A stretch of DNA of 8,525 nucleotides from Gammaproteobacteria bacterium (GCA_007570905.1 RKSI01000072.1:1-8525); one strand, 5' to 3'. Shown: positions 1-5,147, counted from the first letter of the stretch. Numbers and translations: made by a program. Notes: generated by a model not told the origin, from the letters alone.

Positions 1-111
1 ACCGCGTCGGCGGCGAGGTCGTCGGGCGTGAAGCAGGCGCGCGAGCGGATTGCGCTGGAACGGATGCGCGGACGCGACATCGCGGTTAGCGAGATGGAGG
101 CGCGGTCATGA
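1..111 (+). CDS. 3' end of an unidentified early phage gene (partial)
   Basis: An open frame enters from the left edge and ends at TGA 109-111. The 36 visible residues are charged, rich in Arg, Ala and Glu, and look helical (…KQARERIALERMRGRDIAV…). They are too few for a family call. The stop overlaps the ATG of the next small ORF in an ATGA arrangement, which supports a real gene that is translationally coupled downstream. In Mu, the gene before B is the transposase A, but this tail shows nothing diagnostic of MuA, and three more ORFs lie between it and gene B. It could be a transposase C-terminus or any small early protein; I cannot tell which. Confidence 0.5.
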   Translation, partial: TASAARSSGVKQARERIALERMRGRDIAVSEMEARS

Positions 112-254
112 TTGCCAGCAGGAGCAGCAGGCCGCGCGGCGCCAAATGGTGCGGCAGGAACCGCCGCCGGCAGAAAGACGGGGGGGGCAGGCGCGTCACT
201 GGCGCGAACTTCACCGGCGCCGGACGCTTTCAGCAGCGGAGGAGGTCTGAATGA
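108..254 (+). CDS. small basic early ORF, 48 aa, function unknown
   Basis: ATG 108 overlaps the previous stop (ATGA) and the TGA at 252-254 overlaps the next ATG at 251, again as ATGA. The same coupling recurs through this operon, which is the main reason to prefer this frame. The product is about 48 residues and very basic, with many Arg and Gly and no hydrophobic segment (…RPRGAKWCGRNRRRQKD…). A purine-rich stretch (GGAGG near 96-101) precedes the start at an acceptable distance. The gene contains a run of eight G at 180-187. An overlapping frame starting at TTG 50 and ending at 250 is also open, so frame choice is not certain. No family is recognised; nucleic-acid binding is only suggested by composition. 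Confidence 0.4.
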   Translation: MIASRSSRPRGAKWCGRNRRRQKDGGGRRVTGANFTGAGRFQQRRRSE

Positions 255-580
255 AGGCAGTTAAGACAGAGAATTGCAACGCCACCTTGAGGGCCGAGGG
301 CTGCAAAAATCTGCCGGCGCGCCGCGTGGAGTACCGCAGCGTCGGCGGCGAGAAGTCCGGGATGGAAGAAAAGCCGCTGGTGATTTTCTCGTCGTGGTGG
401 GAACTCACCGACGAGGAGATGCACGCGCTGGCGCGCGCGGCAACGAAAGGCCGACCCAGGATCAGGCTGGATGTGTTCGCGCAGTCGCATCCGCCGGTCT
501 TGCTGGTGGCCGACGGCCTGACGCCGGACGAGATTGACGCGATGGTGGGCGCCGATCGTTCCGGCGTGGTTGCGACATGA
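251..580 (+). CDS. conserved-looking Mu-like phage early protein, unknown function
   Basis: A 109-residue protein starting at ATG 251, behind a strong Shine-Dalgarno sequence (GGAGGAGG at 238-245). It is coupled to its neighbours by ATGA overlaps at both ends. The N-terminal part has the pattern NATLRAEGCKNLPARRVEY. The middle has SSWWELTDEEMHAL followed by an HPPV motif near residues 80-83, and the C-terminus has GLTPDEIDAMV. From memory, small accessory proteins of Mu-like phages have a similar Trp-x-Pro/Leu-Thr-x-Glu-Glu plus HPPV pattern, but no function is established. It has no membrane segment, signal peptide or catalytic motif. Its place between early genes upstream of B suggests an accessory role early in infection, which is inference only. 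Confidence 0.7.
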   Translation: MKAVKTENCNATLRAEGCKNLPARRVEYRSVGGEKSGMEEKPLVIFSSWWELTDEEMHALARAATKGRPRIRLDVFAQSHPPVLLVADGLTPDEIDAMVGADRSGVVAT

Positions 581-1356
581 CCGCCGAAATGAGATGTCCG
601 GCGACCTGCGCGGCGCGGGACAAAGACAAAATCGCGCCGTTCATGCTGGGCTATCCGCCCGCGGCGGCGCGGCGTTATGCCGAGGCGCAGGCCGGGTGTC
701 GCGGCCTGTCGCGGCGGCTGGCGAGGAATGACCGGCGGATGGATGAGGCGAGACGGGGTGCTGATGTGGTGATGCGCGCGGCGCTGCTGGCCGGGTTTGT
801 TGCGAAGGCCGGCGGCGCCGACAGCAAACACGGCGGCGCGCCGACGCACACAGCCATCCGCAAAGGAAGATGGTCGCCGGCGGACGACCGGTGCATCCGG
901 GTGTACTACGCGAAGCGCGGCGCGCCGTGGTGCAGTCGGCGGACAGGGCACAGCATCCAGGCGTGCCGTGTGCGCGCCGGGAGACTCGGCGTGTCGCGCG
1001 CCTCGCGCAACGCGCGCGCAGGCGCAATCATCCGCGGCGCGTGGGACGTGAAGGAGGACAAATATCTGAAGGCCAACTACGCCAGGCTCGGCGCGGCGCT
1101 TTGCGCGCGTAAACTCGGTCGCAGCGAGGCGGCGACGGGGAGGCGCGCGTCAACTCTCGGAATAGCGGCGCGCCACCGCCCCTGGCTGCCCGACGAAGAC
1201 CGGATTATCCGCGCGCATTTCAGGCGCGGCAATCTGCCCAATGTCGCCAAACGCCTGGGGCACAAGCGGACAGAGTCGGCGATTACCACTCGCGTTGCAG
1301 AACTGCGCCGCCGGGGTTACATGCCGCCGTCGCAAAAACAAAGGAGAATCAAATGA
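577..1356 (+). CDS. three-repeat Myb/SANT-like helix-turn-helix DNA-binding protein
   Basis: A 259-residue basic protein. Residues 1-95 form an Ala/Arg-rich N-terminal part with several Cys (7, 11, 41). Three similar units follow, starting at Trp99, Trp156 and Trp203. They align without gaps over about 25 residues: Trp, an acidic pair four and five residues later (DD, ED, ED), an aromatic at +12 (Tyr111, Tyr168, Phe215) and a Gly at +25 within a K/R-x-G-H/R pattern (Gly124, Gly181, Gly228). Repeats 1 and 2 then end in a R-A-x-x-L-G type sequence. This is the pattern of Myb/SANT-type helix-turn-helix domains that occur singly in some phage and bacterial DNA-binding proteins. It is probably a sequence-specific DNA binder acting in transcription or transposition. 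Its start overlaps the preceding stop and its stop overlaps the ATG of gene B, both as ATGA. The N-terminal region could be a separate function. Confidence 0.72.
   Translation: MTAEMRCPATCAARDKDKIAPFMLGYPPAAARRYAEAQAGCRGLSRRLARNDRRMDEARRGADVVMRAALLAGFVAKAGGADSKHGGAPTHTAIRKGRWSPADDRCIRVYYAKRGAPWCSRRTGHSIQACRVRAGRLGVSRASRNARAGAIIRGAWDVKEDKYLKANYARLGAALCARKLGRSEAATGRRASTLGIAARHRPWLPDEDRIIRAHFRRGNLPNVAKRLGHKRTESAITTRVAELRRRGYMPPSQKQRRIK
1340..1355 (+). promoter_or_regulatory. ribosome binding site and start of gene B, copy 1 of a duplicated 16-nt sequence
   Basis: The sequence AAAGGAGAATCAAATG gives a strong Shine-Dalgarno (AAGGAGA) seven or so bases before the ATG at 1353, and fixes that start. 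The identical 16 bases recur at the start of the Gam-like gene (2339-2354). Confidence 0.8.
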
Positions 1357-2318
1357 GCAACGAAGCAACCAATCTGGCACTTATTACCGACGAGGTGAGC
1401 GAGGCGGAACTGCTGCGCGCCCGGGTGCGCGCGGAAATTGAGAACTGCCTGTCGCAATCAGCGGCGGCGAAGGAAATCGGCATCTCGCAGTCGTCGCTGT
1501 CTCAATGGCTGTCGGATGTCTACCAAGGGAGCGCGTCGCGGATTGCGGCGAGGATGGAAAAGTGGCTTGAAACGCGCCACGAGCGCCGGTTGCAGGCGAC
1601 GACGCTGCCGGCGTTGCCGGCATTCGCGCAAACGCAGGTGGCGCGGCGGATATTGTCTGCGCTGTCATATGCACAAAGCACCGCCGACCTCGCCGTCATC
1701 TACGGCGCCGCCGGCGTCGGCAAGACAATGGCGGCGCGTGAATACGCCCGGCGTCACAGCAATGTGTGGTTGGTGACGGTCACGCCGGCGACGGCGGCGC
1801 TGGGCGCATTCCTCGAGCGCATCGCGGTCGCCTGCGGCGTGCGGTTGTCGTCCCGGCGCTGTTCGGTCGTGGAAACATCAATCATCAATCGGATGACAGA
1901 CAGCGGCGGCCTGCTGATTGTTGATGAGGCGAACCACCTGAAGACGCGCACCGTTGAGGAAGCGCGGGCGCTCTACGACGCCAGCGGCGTCGGCCTGGTG
2001 CTGATGGGGAATGAGCAGGTGTACTCGCAGATGCATCGCACGGCGCAGGCGGCGGCGTTCGCGCAACTTTTCTCGCGCGTCGGCAAGCGCGTGCATCTGA
2101 CCGGCGCGGCGAAGTCAGACGCCGGCGTCCTGCTGAAAAAGTTCGGCGCGTGCACGGCGGCTGACGCCCGGGCGTTTCTGGCCGAAATCGCAGGCCAGCC
2201 CGGAGCGCTGCGCGGGATGCTCCAGGTCGCGCGACTCGGCTGCGTGCTGGCCGGTGGCCGCGAGGTCGGCGTGGAGCATCTGGAACAGGCTTACCTGAAT
2301 CTGAAAAAGGCCGCTTGA
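1353..2318 (+). CDS. MuB-like AAA+ ATPase, DNA transposition protein B
   Basis: A 321-residue protein, close to the usual size of MuB (about 312). Residues 36-58 form a Cro-like helix-turn-helix (SAAAKEIGISQSSLSQWL), as in the N-terminal domain of MuB. The AAA+ core follows. The Walker A motif is GAAGVGKT at 118-125 and the Walker B motif is LLIVDE at 187-192. A sensor-1-like Asn lies at 220 (VLMGN) and a candidate arginine finger at Arg242 (FSR). The C-terminus has PGALRGMLQVARL, typical of the family. In phage Mu, MuB forms ATP-dependent filaments on target DNA, stimulates the MuA transposase and gives target immunity. Here it should do the same with a transposase encoded outside the window. 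It overlaps the preceding gene by ATGA, and the Gam-like gene starts 33 bases after its stop. Confidence 0.93.
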   Translation: MSNEATNLALITDEVSEAELLRARVRAEIENCLSQSAAAKEIGISQSSLSQWLSDVYQGSASRIAARMEKWLETRHERRLQATTLPALPAFAQTQVARRILSALSYAQSTADLAVIYGAAGVGKTMAAREYARRHSNVWLVTVTPATAALGAFLERIAVACGVRLSSRRCSVVETSIINRMTDSGGLLIVDEANHLKTRTVEEARALYDASGVGLVLMGNEQVYSQMHRTAQAAAFAQLFSRVGKRVHLTGAAKSDAGVLLKKFGACTAADARAFLAEIAGQPGALRGMLQVARLGCVLAGGREVGVEHLEQAYLNLKKAA

Positions 2319-2338
2319 ACGCGGTTGAACCAACCTTG

Positions 2339-2354
2339 AAAGGAGAATCAAATG
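2339..2354 (+). promoter_or_regulatory. ribosome binding site and start of the Gam-like gene, copy 2 of the 16-nt sequence
   Basis: It is identical to 1340-1355 (AAAGGAGAATCAAATG). The strong AAGGAGA at normal spacing supports ATG 2352 as the start over the internal Met codons 26 and 48 of the Gam-like gene. Confidence 0.75.
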
Positions 2355-3017
2355 CATATTGAAAACACAGTCTCGGCGCACGATGTAACGCAGGAGGCGC
2401 CGGCGCCAACCGGATATGAGCCGGAAATGAACGCGCGGGCGTCGGCGGCAAAGCCGCAACCGGCTGCGGGTTCCGCCAAAAACGAACCGGAAATGAGCGG
2501 GCTGGCCGCGGTGGACGACAAATGCCAGTTGCTGCGCAAGCAACGCAATCTGCTGTCGGACACGCTGGCGCGGCTGAACGGCGACATCGAGCGCGCGCGG
2601 CTGAAGCACATCGGCACGATCCGCATCCAGGCGGCGGCGGCGGCGCAGACGACCGACGAACTCCTCGACCTCGTCGAGACGCAGGACGCGCTGTTTGAAC
2701 AGCAGCGGTCAATGACGATACACGGCATCAAGTGCGGCTTTCGCAAGGCGCGCGGAAAGGTTGAGTACGACGACGAGGCGAAGGTGGTGATGCGGATAGA
2801 GCAGGTCTTTGAGGACGAGGTCGGCGTTCTCATCAAGACGACCCGGAAGCCGAACAAATCGGCGCTGCTGAAACTGGCGGCGGCGGATTTGAAGAAACTC
2901 GGCGTGGAAGTCACCGGCGCGGGCGACGAGACCTTCGTGTCGGACACCGCGACAGACATTGACAAGATGGTTGACAAGATGATTACCGAGGCGTCCGTCG
3001 CGCAGGAGGCGGCGTGA
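2352..3017 (+). CDS. gam: Mu Gam-like host-nuclease inhibitor (DNA-end-binding protein)
   Basis: A 221-residue protein. Residues 1-50 are low-complexity, rich in Ala, Pro and Glu, with a short repeated EPEM. Residues 53-120 are predicted to form a long charged helix or coiled coil. Residues 124-200 carry a pattern I associate with Gam proteins: a CGFRKARGKVEYDDEAKVV stretch, then VLIKTTRKPNKSALLKL, then GVEVTGAGDETFV. Gam of Mu binds double-stranded DNA ends as a Ku-like dimer and protects them from exonucleases such as RecBCD. This one is longer than Mu Gam (about 174 residues), mainly because of the N-terminal extension. It lies between gene B and gemA, the region where Mu-like phages encode Gam. 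The call rests on remembered family patterns rather than an alignment; a different DUF family of the same region is the main alternative. Confidence 0.65.
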   Translation: MHIENTVSAHDVTQEAPAPTGYEPEMNARASAAKPQPAAGSAKNEPEMSGLAAVDDKCQLLRKQRNLLSDTLARLNGDIERARLKHIGTIRIQAAAAAQTTDELLDLVETQDALFEQQRSMTIHGIKCGFRKARGKVEYDDEAKVVMRIEQVFEDEVGVLIKTTRKPNKSALLKLAAADLKKLGVEVTGAGDETFVSDTATDIDKMVDKMITEASVAQEAA

Positions 3018-3475
3018 TGGCGCGCCCGCACCCGCACCCGTCGCGCCCGCTGCGCCAGCGACAGTTGGCGGCGATTCACCTGGCGAAGCGCGATCTCGGC
3101 CTGGATGAGGAGAACTATCGCCGTGTGCTGCGCAACGCGACCGGGCTGGAAAGCGCCGGCGAGATGACCGATGAGCAGCGCGGCAAAGTGCTGTCTGAAA
3201 TGCGCCGGCGCGGTTTCCATGCGTCGTCGGCGCGCGCGGAGCCGCGCTCGCTCGGACGCAGACCGCACAACTTTGAGACGAATCCGCAATACAGCAAGAT
3301 TGAAGCGCTGCTGCACGAGACCGGCAAGGGCTGGGGCTACGCCGCCGCCATTGGCAGCAAGATGTTCGGCAAAGCGTGGATTGAAATGTGCTCTGCGGCG
3401 GAACTGCGCGGCATCATCACCGCGCTGGAAAAATACAGGAGGCGCCATGAGTCGGATGAAAAAGAGATTGCCTGA
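3017..3475 (+). CDS. gemA: GemA-like regulatory protein (Mu gp16, DUF1018)
   Basis: A 152-residue protein with the typical DUF1018 N-terminus: QLAAIHLAKRDLGLDEENYR at about 16-35, followed by VLRNATGLESAGEMTDEQ. A C-terminal helical part (GKGWGYAAAIGSKMFGKAW at 104-121) ends in ELRGIITALEKY. In Mu, GemA (gp16) is an early protein reported to affect host gene expression and DNA topology; its mechanism is not well defined. I chose ATG 3017 because AGGAGG at 3004-3009 is seven bases upstream and the preceding stop overlaps it as TGATG. GTG 3014 is possible but closer to the Shine-Dalgarno. The N-terminal His-Pro-rich stretch (RPHPHPSRP) is unusual but short. Its 3' end overlaps the next gene by 29 bases. 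Confidence 0.9.
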   Translation: MARPHPHPSRPLRQRQLAAIHLAKRDLGLDEENYRRVLRNATGLESAGEMTDEQRGKVLSEMRRRGFHASSARAEPRSLGRRPHNFETNPQYSKIEALLHETGKGWGYAAAIGSKMFGKAWIEMCSAAELRGIITALEKYRRRHESDEKEIA

Positions 3476-3698
3476 CGCCTGCGACCAGGCGCAGCGATGG
3501 GACTGGCCGGAGCACGGCCTGCCGGCGAAAGACATCACGCTGCGCGATCTGCTGATGTGGGAGCGCGTGCGGAAGGAGCGTCGCCGGCGGCGCGAGAAGT
3601 GGCTGCGGGTGTTCGGCTGTGTGCTGTGGCTGGCGCTGGCGGCAATGGCGCTGCTGATAGCCGACGGCCTCGCGGCGCTGGTGGCGGGCTGGCGATAA
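3447..3698 (+). CDS. small single-span membrane protein, unknown function
   Basis: An 83-residue protein. I chose ATG 3447 because AGGAGG at 3437-3442 lies four bases upstream. The frame is open further upstream, but that part is inside gemA and reads as a shadow. Residues 1-52 are polar and end in a very basic stretch (RKERRRRREKWLR at 42-54). A single hydrophobic segment at about 55-80 (FGCVLWLALAAMALLIADGL) runs to a short C-terminus. By the positive-inside rule, the basic N-terminal part should face the cytoplasm. It overlaps gemA by 29 bases, and mor starts seven bases after its stop. No family is recognised. Small membrane proteins in phage early operons can act in superinfection exclusion or host takeover, but nothing in the sequence shows this. 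Confidence 0.65.
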   Translation: MSRMKKRLPDACDQAQRWDWPEHGLPAKDITLRDLLMWERVRKERRRRREKWLRVFGCVLWLALAAMALLIADGLAALVAGWR

Positions 3699-3705
3699 AT
3701 ATCTG

Positions 3706-4155
3706 ATGGCGCGGTCTGGCCGACAACGCGACATTCAGGCGCTGCTCGCGGACACCAGCGACGCGCCGCCGACGCTGAAGCGGATTGCCGAGATTGTCGG
3801 ATGGCCGGCGGCGATGAAACTGTCGCTCGCGCTGGGCGCGAAGCAGTTGTATGTTCCCCGCGACCTCACATCCATCGGCGACGGCCACGCGCTCATCTGG
3901 TCGATTGGCCGGACGGCGACGCTGTCGCTGATAGACAGCGAGTTCGGCGGCGGCACGCTGTTCGTGCCCGGATACGCCGGTCGCCGGCTGAAATGCCTGG
4001 AAATCGCGCGCGGCTACGCCGAAGGAATGTCGGTCGCGGTGTTGGCGGAACAACATCGAATCACATCGCGCCAGGTCTATGGCGTCATCCGGGCGGAGGA
4101 AGAGCGGCTGGCCGCGCTGGAAACGGAACAGACGCCGCCGGCAATGTCGAGATAG
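3706..4155 (+). CDS. mor: Mor-family transcription activator
   Basis: A 149-residue protein similar in layout to Mu Mor (129 residues). The N-terminal dimerisation-type region has IAEIVGWPAAMKLSLALG, then KQLYVP at 46-51 and FGGGTLFVP at 80-88, the paired Gly-rich/YVP-type patterns of the Mor/C family. A helix-turn-helix follows at about 104-130 (GMSVAVLAEQHRITSRQVYGVI). In Mu, Mor is made from the early transcript and activates the middle promoter Pm by binding a dyad upstream of the -10 element. Here it is the last gene before a terminator and a palindrome, the matching position. No good Shine-Dalgarno precedes ATG 3706. It starts seven bases after the preceding stop, so it may depend on translational reinitiation. 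No second activator resembling Mu C follows. Confidence 0.88.
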   Translation: MARSGRQRDIQALLADTSDAPPTLKRIAEIVGWPAAMKLSLALGAKQLYVPRDLTSIGDGHALIWSIGRTATLSLIDSEFGGGTLFVPGYAGRRLKCLEIARGYAEGMSVAVLAEQHRITSRQVYGVIRAEEERLAALETEQTPPAMSR

Positions 4156-4166
4156 CCGGCGACGCA

Positions 4167-4206
4167 GGCAACCCCGCGCCTCGGAGTGTTGTTGCCGGAA
4201 GCGGGG
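4167..4206 (+). other. weak inverted repeats downstream of mor
   Basis: GGCAAC (4167-4172) can pair with GTTGCC (4191-4196), and CCCCGC (4172-4177) with GCGGGG (4201-4206). The two pairings use different arms and share base 4172. Six-base matches arise easily in DNA this GC-rich, so a role in the end of the early transcript is only possible. Confidence 0.2.
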
Positions 4207-4213
4207 AGTTAGT

Positions 4214-4247
4214 GACGGGGCGGTGCTACAACGCTCCGTCTTTTTTT
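4214..4247 (+). terminator. intrinsic terminator at the end of the early operon
   Basis: The 5' arm GACGGGGCG (4214-4222) pairs with the 3' arm CGCTCCGTC (4232-4240), giving a 9-bp stem with one G-U pair and a 9-base loop. Seven T follow directly (4241-4247). It lies 58 bases after the mor stop and is the only convincing terminator seen. It should end the early transcript before the lysis and head genes, as the early terminator does in Mu. Confidence 0.88.
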
Positions 4248-4248
4248 C

Positions 4249-4266
4249 GTGTGAAATATTTCACAC
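4249..4266. promoter_or_regulatory. perfect 18-bp palindrome: candidate Mor operator or CRP-type site
   Basis: GTGTGAAATATTTCACAC is its own reverse complement over all 18 bases. It contains TGTGA-N6-TCACA, the core of CRP/FNR-superfamily sites of the CRP type. It is AT-rich within very GC-rich surroundings, starts one base after the T-tract of the terminator, and ends 36 bases before the next start codon. Its centre (4257.5) is about 44 bases upstream of a transcription start predicted from the -10-like hexamer at 4290-4295. That suits Mor binding at a Pm-type promoter (about -43.5 in Mu) and is near the -41.5 of a class II CRP site. Which protein binds is not decided by sequence alone. Confidence 0.7.
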
Positions 4267-4289
4267 TATCGCGGCCCGCCGCGACAGCG

Positions 4290-4295
4290 GACAAT
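4290..4295 (+). promoter_or_regulatory. possible -10 element of the middle/late promoter
   Basis: GACAAT matches TATAAT at four of six positions. No consensus -35 lies 17 bases upstream, as expected for an activator-dependent promoter whose activator binds the palindrome at 4249-4266. The predicted start of transcription, at about 4302, would fall almost on ATG 4303. This is a weak motif whose main support is its position. Confidence 0.35.
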
Positions 4296-4302
4296 CGCGT
4301 GC

Positions 4303-4719
4303 ATGGGAGATGTAATCTTGACCCGCGTGCTGGACGACGGGAACGCCACCTTCGGCACGCTGCACCTGGCCGCGACGCCGCGCCCGCTGTGCGTCACGCT
4401 TGAAAACACCTGGGCTGACAATGAGCCGCGGGTGTCGTGCATCCCGGAAGGCGAATACCAACTGCACCTGACCCACCAGTCACCGAAATACGGCGTCGTG
4501 CCGAAGGTGATGGAAGTTCCGGACCGCTCGCACATTCTTTTTCATGCCGGCAACCGCGCGCGCGACACGCTCGGCTGCATCCTGACCGGCTCCGGGTTCG
4601 GCGTGATTGAAGGCGAGAACGCGGTCGTGAGTTCGCGTGCTGCGCTGGCATCGGCGGTTGATGAAATGCGCCGCCGCTTTCCGACCGGAATGTGCACGCT
4701 GCTAATCAGGAGCGCGTGA
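4303..4719 (+). CDS. DUF5675 family protein in the phage lysis position
   Basis: A 138-residue protein matching the DUF5675 pattern as I recall it: LTRVLDDGNATFGTLHL at the start, LCVTLENTW near 29-37, SCIPEGEYQ at 45-53, then RSHILFHAGN (75-84) and DTLGCIL (88-94). The function of the family is not established. His77/His81 followed by Gly91-Cys92 faintly recalls the His…GC active site of YkuD-type L,D-transpeptidases, which is speculative. It occupies the slot where Mu encodes its lysozyme and directly precedes a holin-like gene, so a role in lysis is plausible. ATG 4303 has no Shine-Dalgarno. TTG 4318, eight bases after GGAG (4306-4309), is an alternative start that would remove five residues. 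Its stop overlaps the next ATG (TGATG). Confidence 0.85.
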   Translation: MGDVILTRVLDDGNATFGTLHLAATPRPLCVTLENTWADNEPRVSCIPEGEYQLHLTHQSPKYGVVPKVMEVPDRSHILFHAGNRARDTLGCILTGSGFGVIEGENAVVSSRAALASAVDEMRRRFPTGMCTLLIRSA

Positions 4720-5147
4720 TGTTAGGCGCAGCAATATCAGCCGTCGGCGGGATTGCGAAATCCTGGCTGTCGAACAAGGTGGAGCAGACCAAGGCCGAAG
4801 GCAAGGTGAAACTGGCTGAGTTGAACAATCGCGCGCGACTGCTTGAAGACAAGAACAGCAACAACCATGCGTGGGAAATGGCCTCGCTGAAATCGTCCGG
4901 GAAGGCGCTTAAATGGGCGTCGTTCGTGCTGTTCACGCTGCCGATACTGGTCACCGTCATCGGCCCGTTCGTCGGCGCCGGCGCCGGCGTCGAGCAGATG
5001 TGGCAGAACTTCAACCAGGTGCCTGACGGGTGGATGACTGTGTATTATTCAATGACCGGTTCCATCTGGGGCGTGGCGACATTGAAAGACACGGGGCCTG
5101 CCATGGTGAGCGGCATCGCGGCGGCCTTGAAGGGCGAGAAGAAGTGA
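4719..5147 (+). CDS. holin-like phage membrane protein
   Basis: A 142-residue protein with a hydrophobic or amphipathic N-terminus (1-17), a charged helical region (20-63), a long membrane segment at about 65-90 (WASFVLFTLPILVTVIGPFVG) and a second at about 103-121 around WMTVYYSMTGSIWGVATL. The charged AWEMASLKSSGKALKW before the first membrane span and the WG-x-A-x-LK end of the second match, from memory, holin-like proteins of Mu-like and other tailed phages (3TM holin type). A holin would permeabilise the inner membrane at lysis. ATG 4719 was chosen because AGGAG (4708-4712) lies six bases upstream and the preceding stop overlaps it as TGATG. GTG 4692 would add nine residues without a better signal. 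Confidence 0.62.
   Translation: MLGAAISAVGGIAKSWLSNKVEQTKAEGKVKLAELNNRARLLEDKNSNNHAWEMASLKSSGKALKWASFVLFTLPILVTVIGPFVGAGAGVEQMWQNFNQVPDGWMTVYYSMTGSIWGVATLKDTGPAMVSGIAAALKGEKK

Noticed and set aside
50..250. Alternative + strand frame from TTG 50 (66 codons)
   Set aside because: It has a TTG start without good support, and it lacks the ATGA overlap pattern that links 108-254 to its neighbours. It is not fully excluded because of the G8 tract.
211..951. Minus-strand open frame of 246 codons
   Set aside because: It is antisense to two coupled + strand genes with good start signals; the Arg/Pro-rich product lacks features.
1885..2712. Minus-strand open frame of 275 codons across the end of gene B and the start of the Gam-like gene
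   Set aside because: It spans two real genes and their intergenic ribosome binding site, and its Pro/Arg/Ala-rich product has no motifs.
2352..3017. DUF3164 family as identity of the 221-residue protein
   Set aside because: DUF3164 genes are also common at this place in Mu-like phages, but the FDGxYKV-type core of that family is not seen, while the C-terminal pattern fits Gam better.
3026..3056. Short CCCGCA-type repeat near the start of gemA
   Set aside because: It is only two or three imperfect copies encoding a His-Pro-rich N-terminus, too short to treat as a repeat element.
3171..3446. Upstream extension of the small membrane protein frame
   Set aside because: This part lies inside gemA in another frame and is Arg/Cys/Ala-rich. 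The strong AGGAGG at 3437-3442 points to ATG 3447 as the real start.
2348..3538. Long open frame on the minus strand (396 codons) opposite the Gam-like gene and gemA
   Set aside because: The product is Arg/Ser/Ala-rich without family features, and lies opposite well-supported genes. Long antisense frames are common in DNA this GC-rich.
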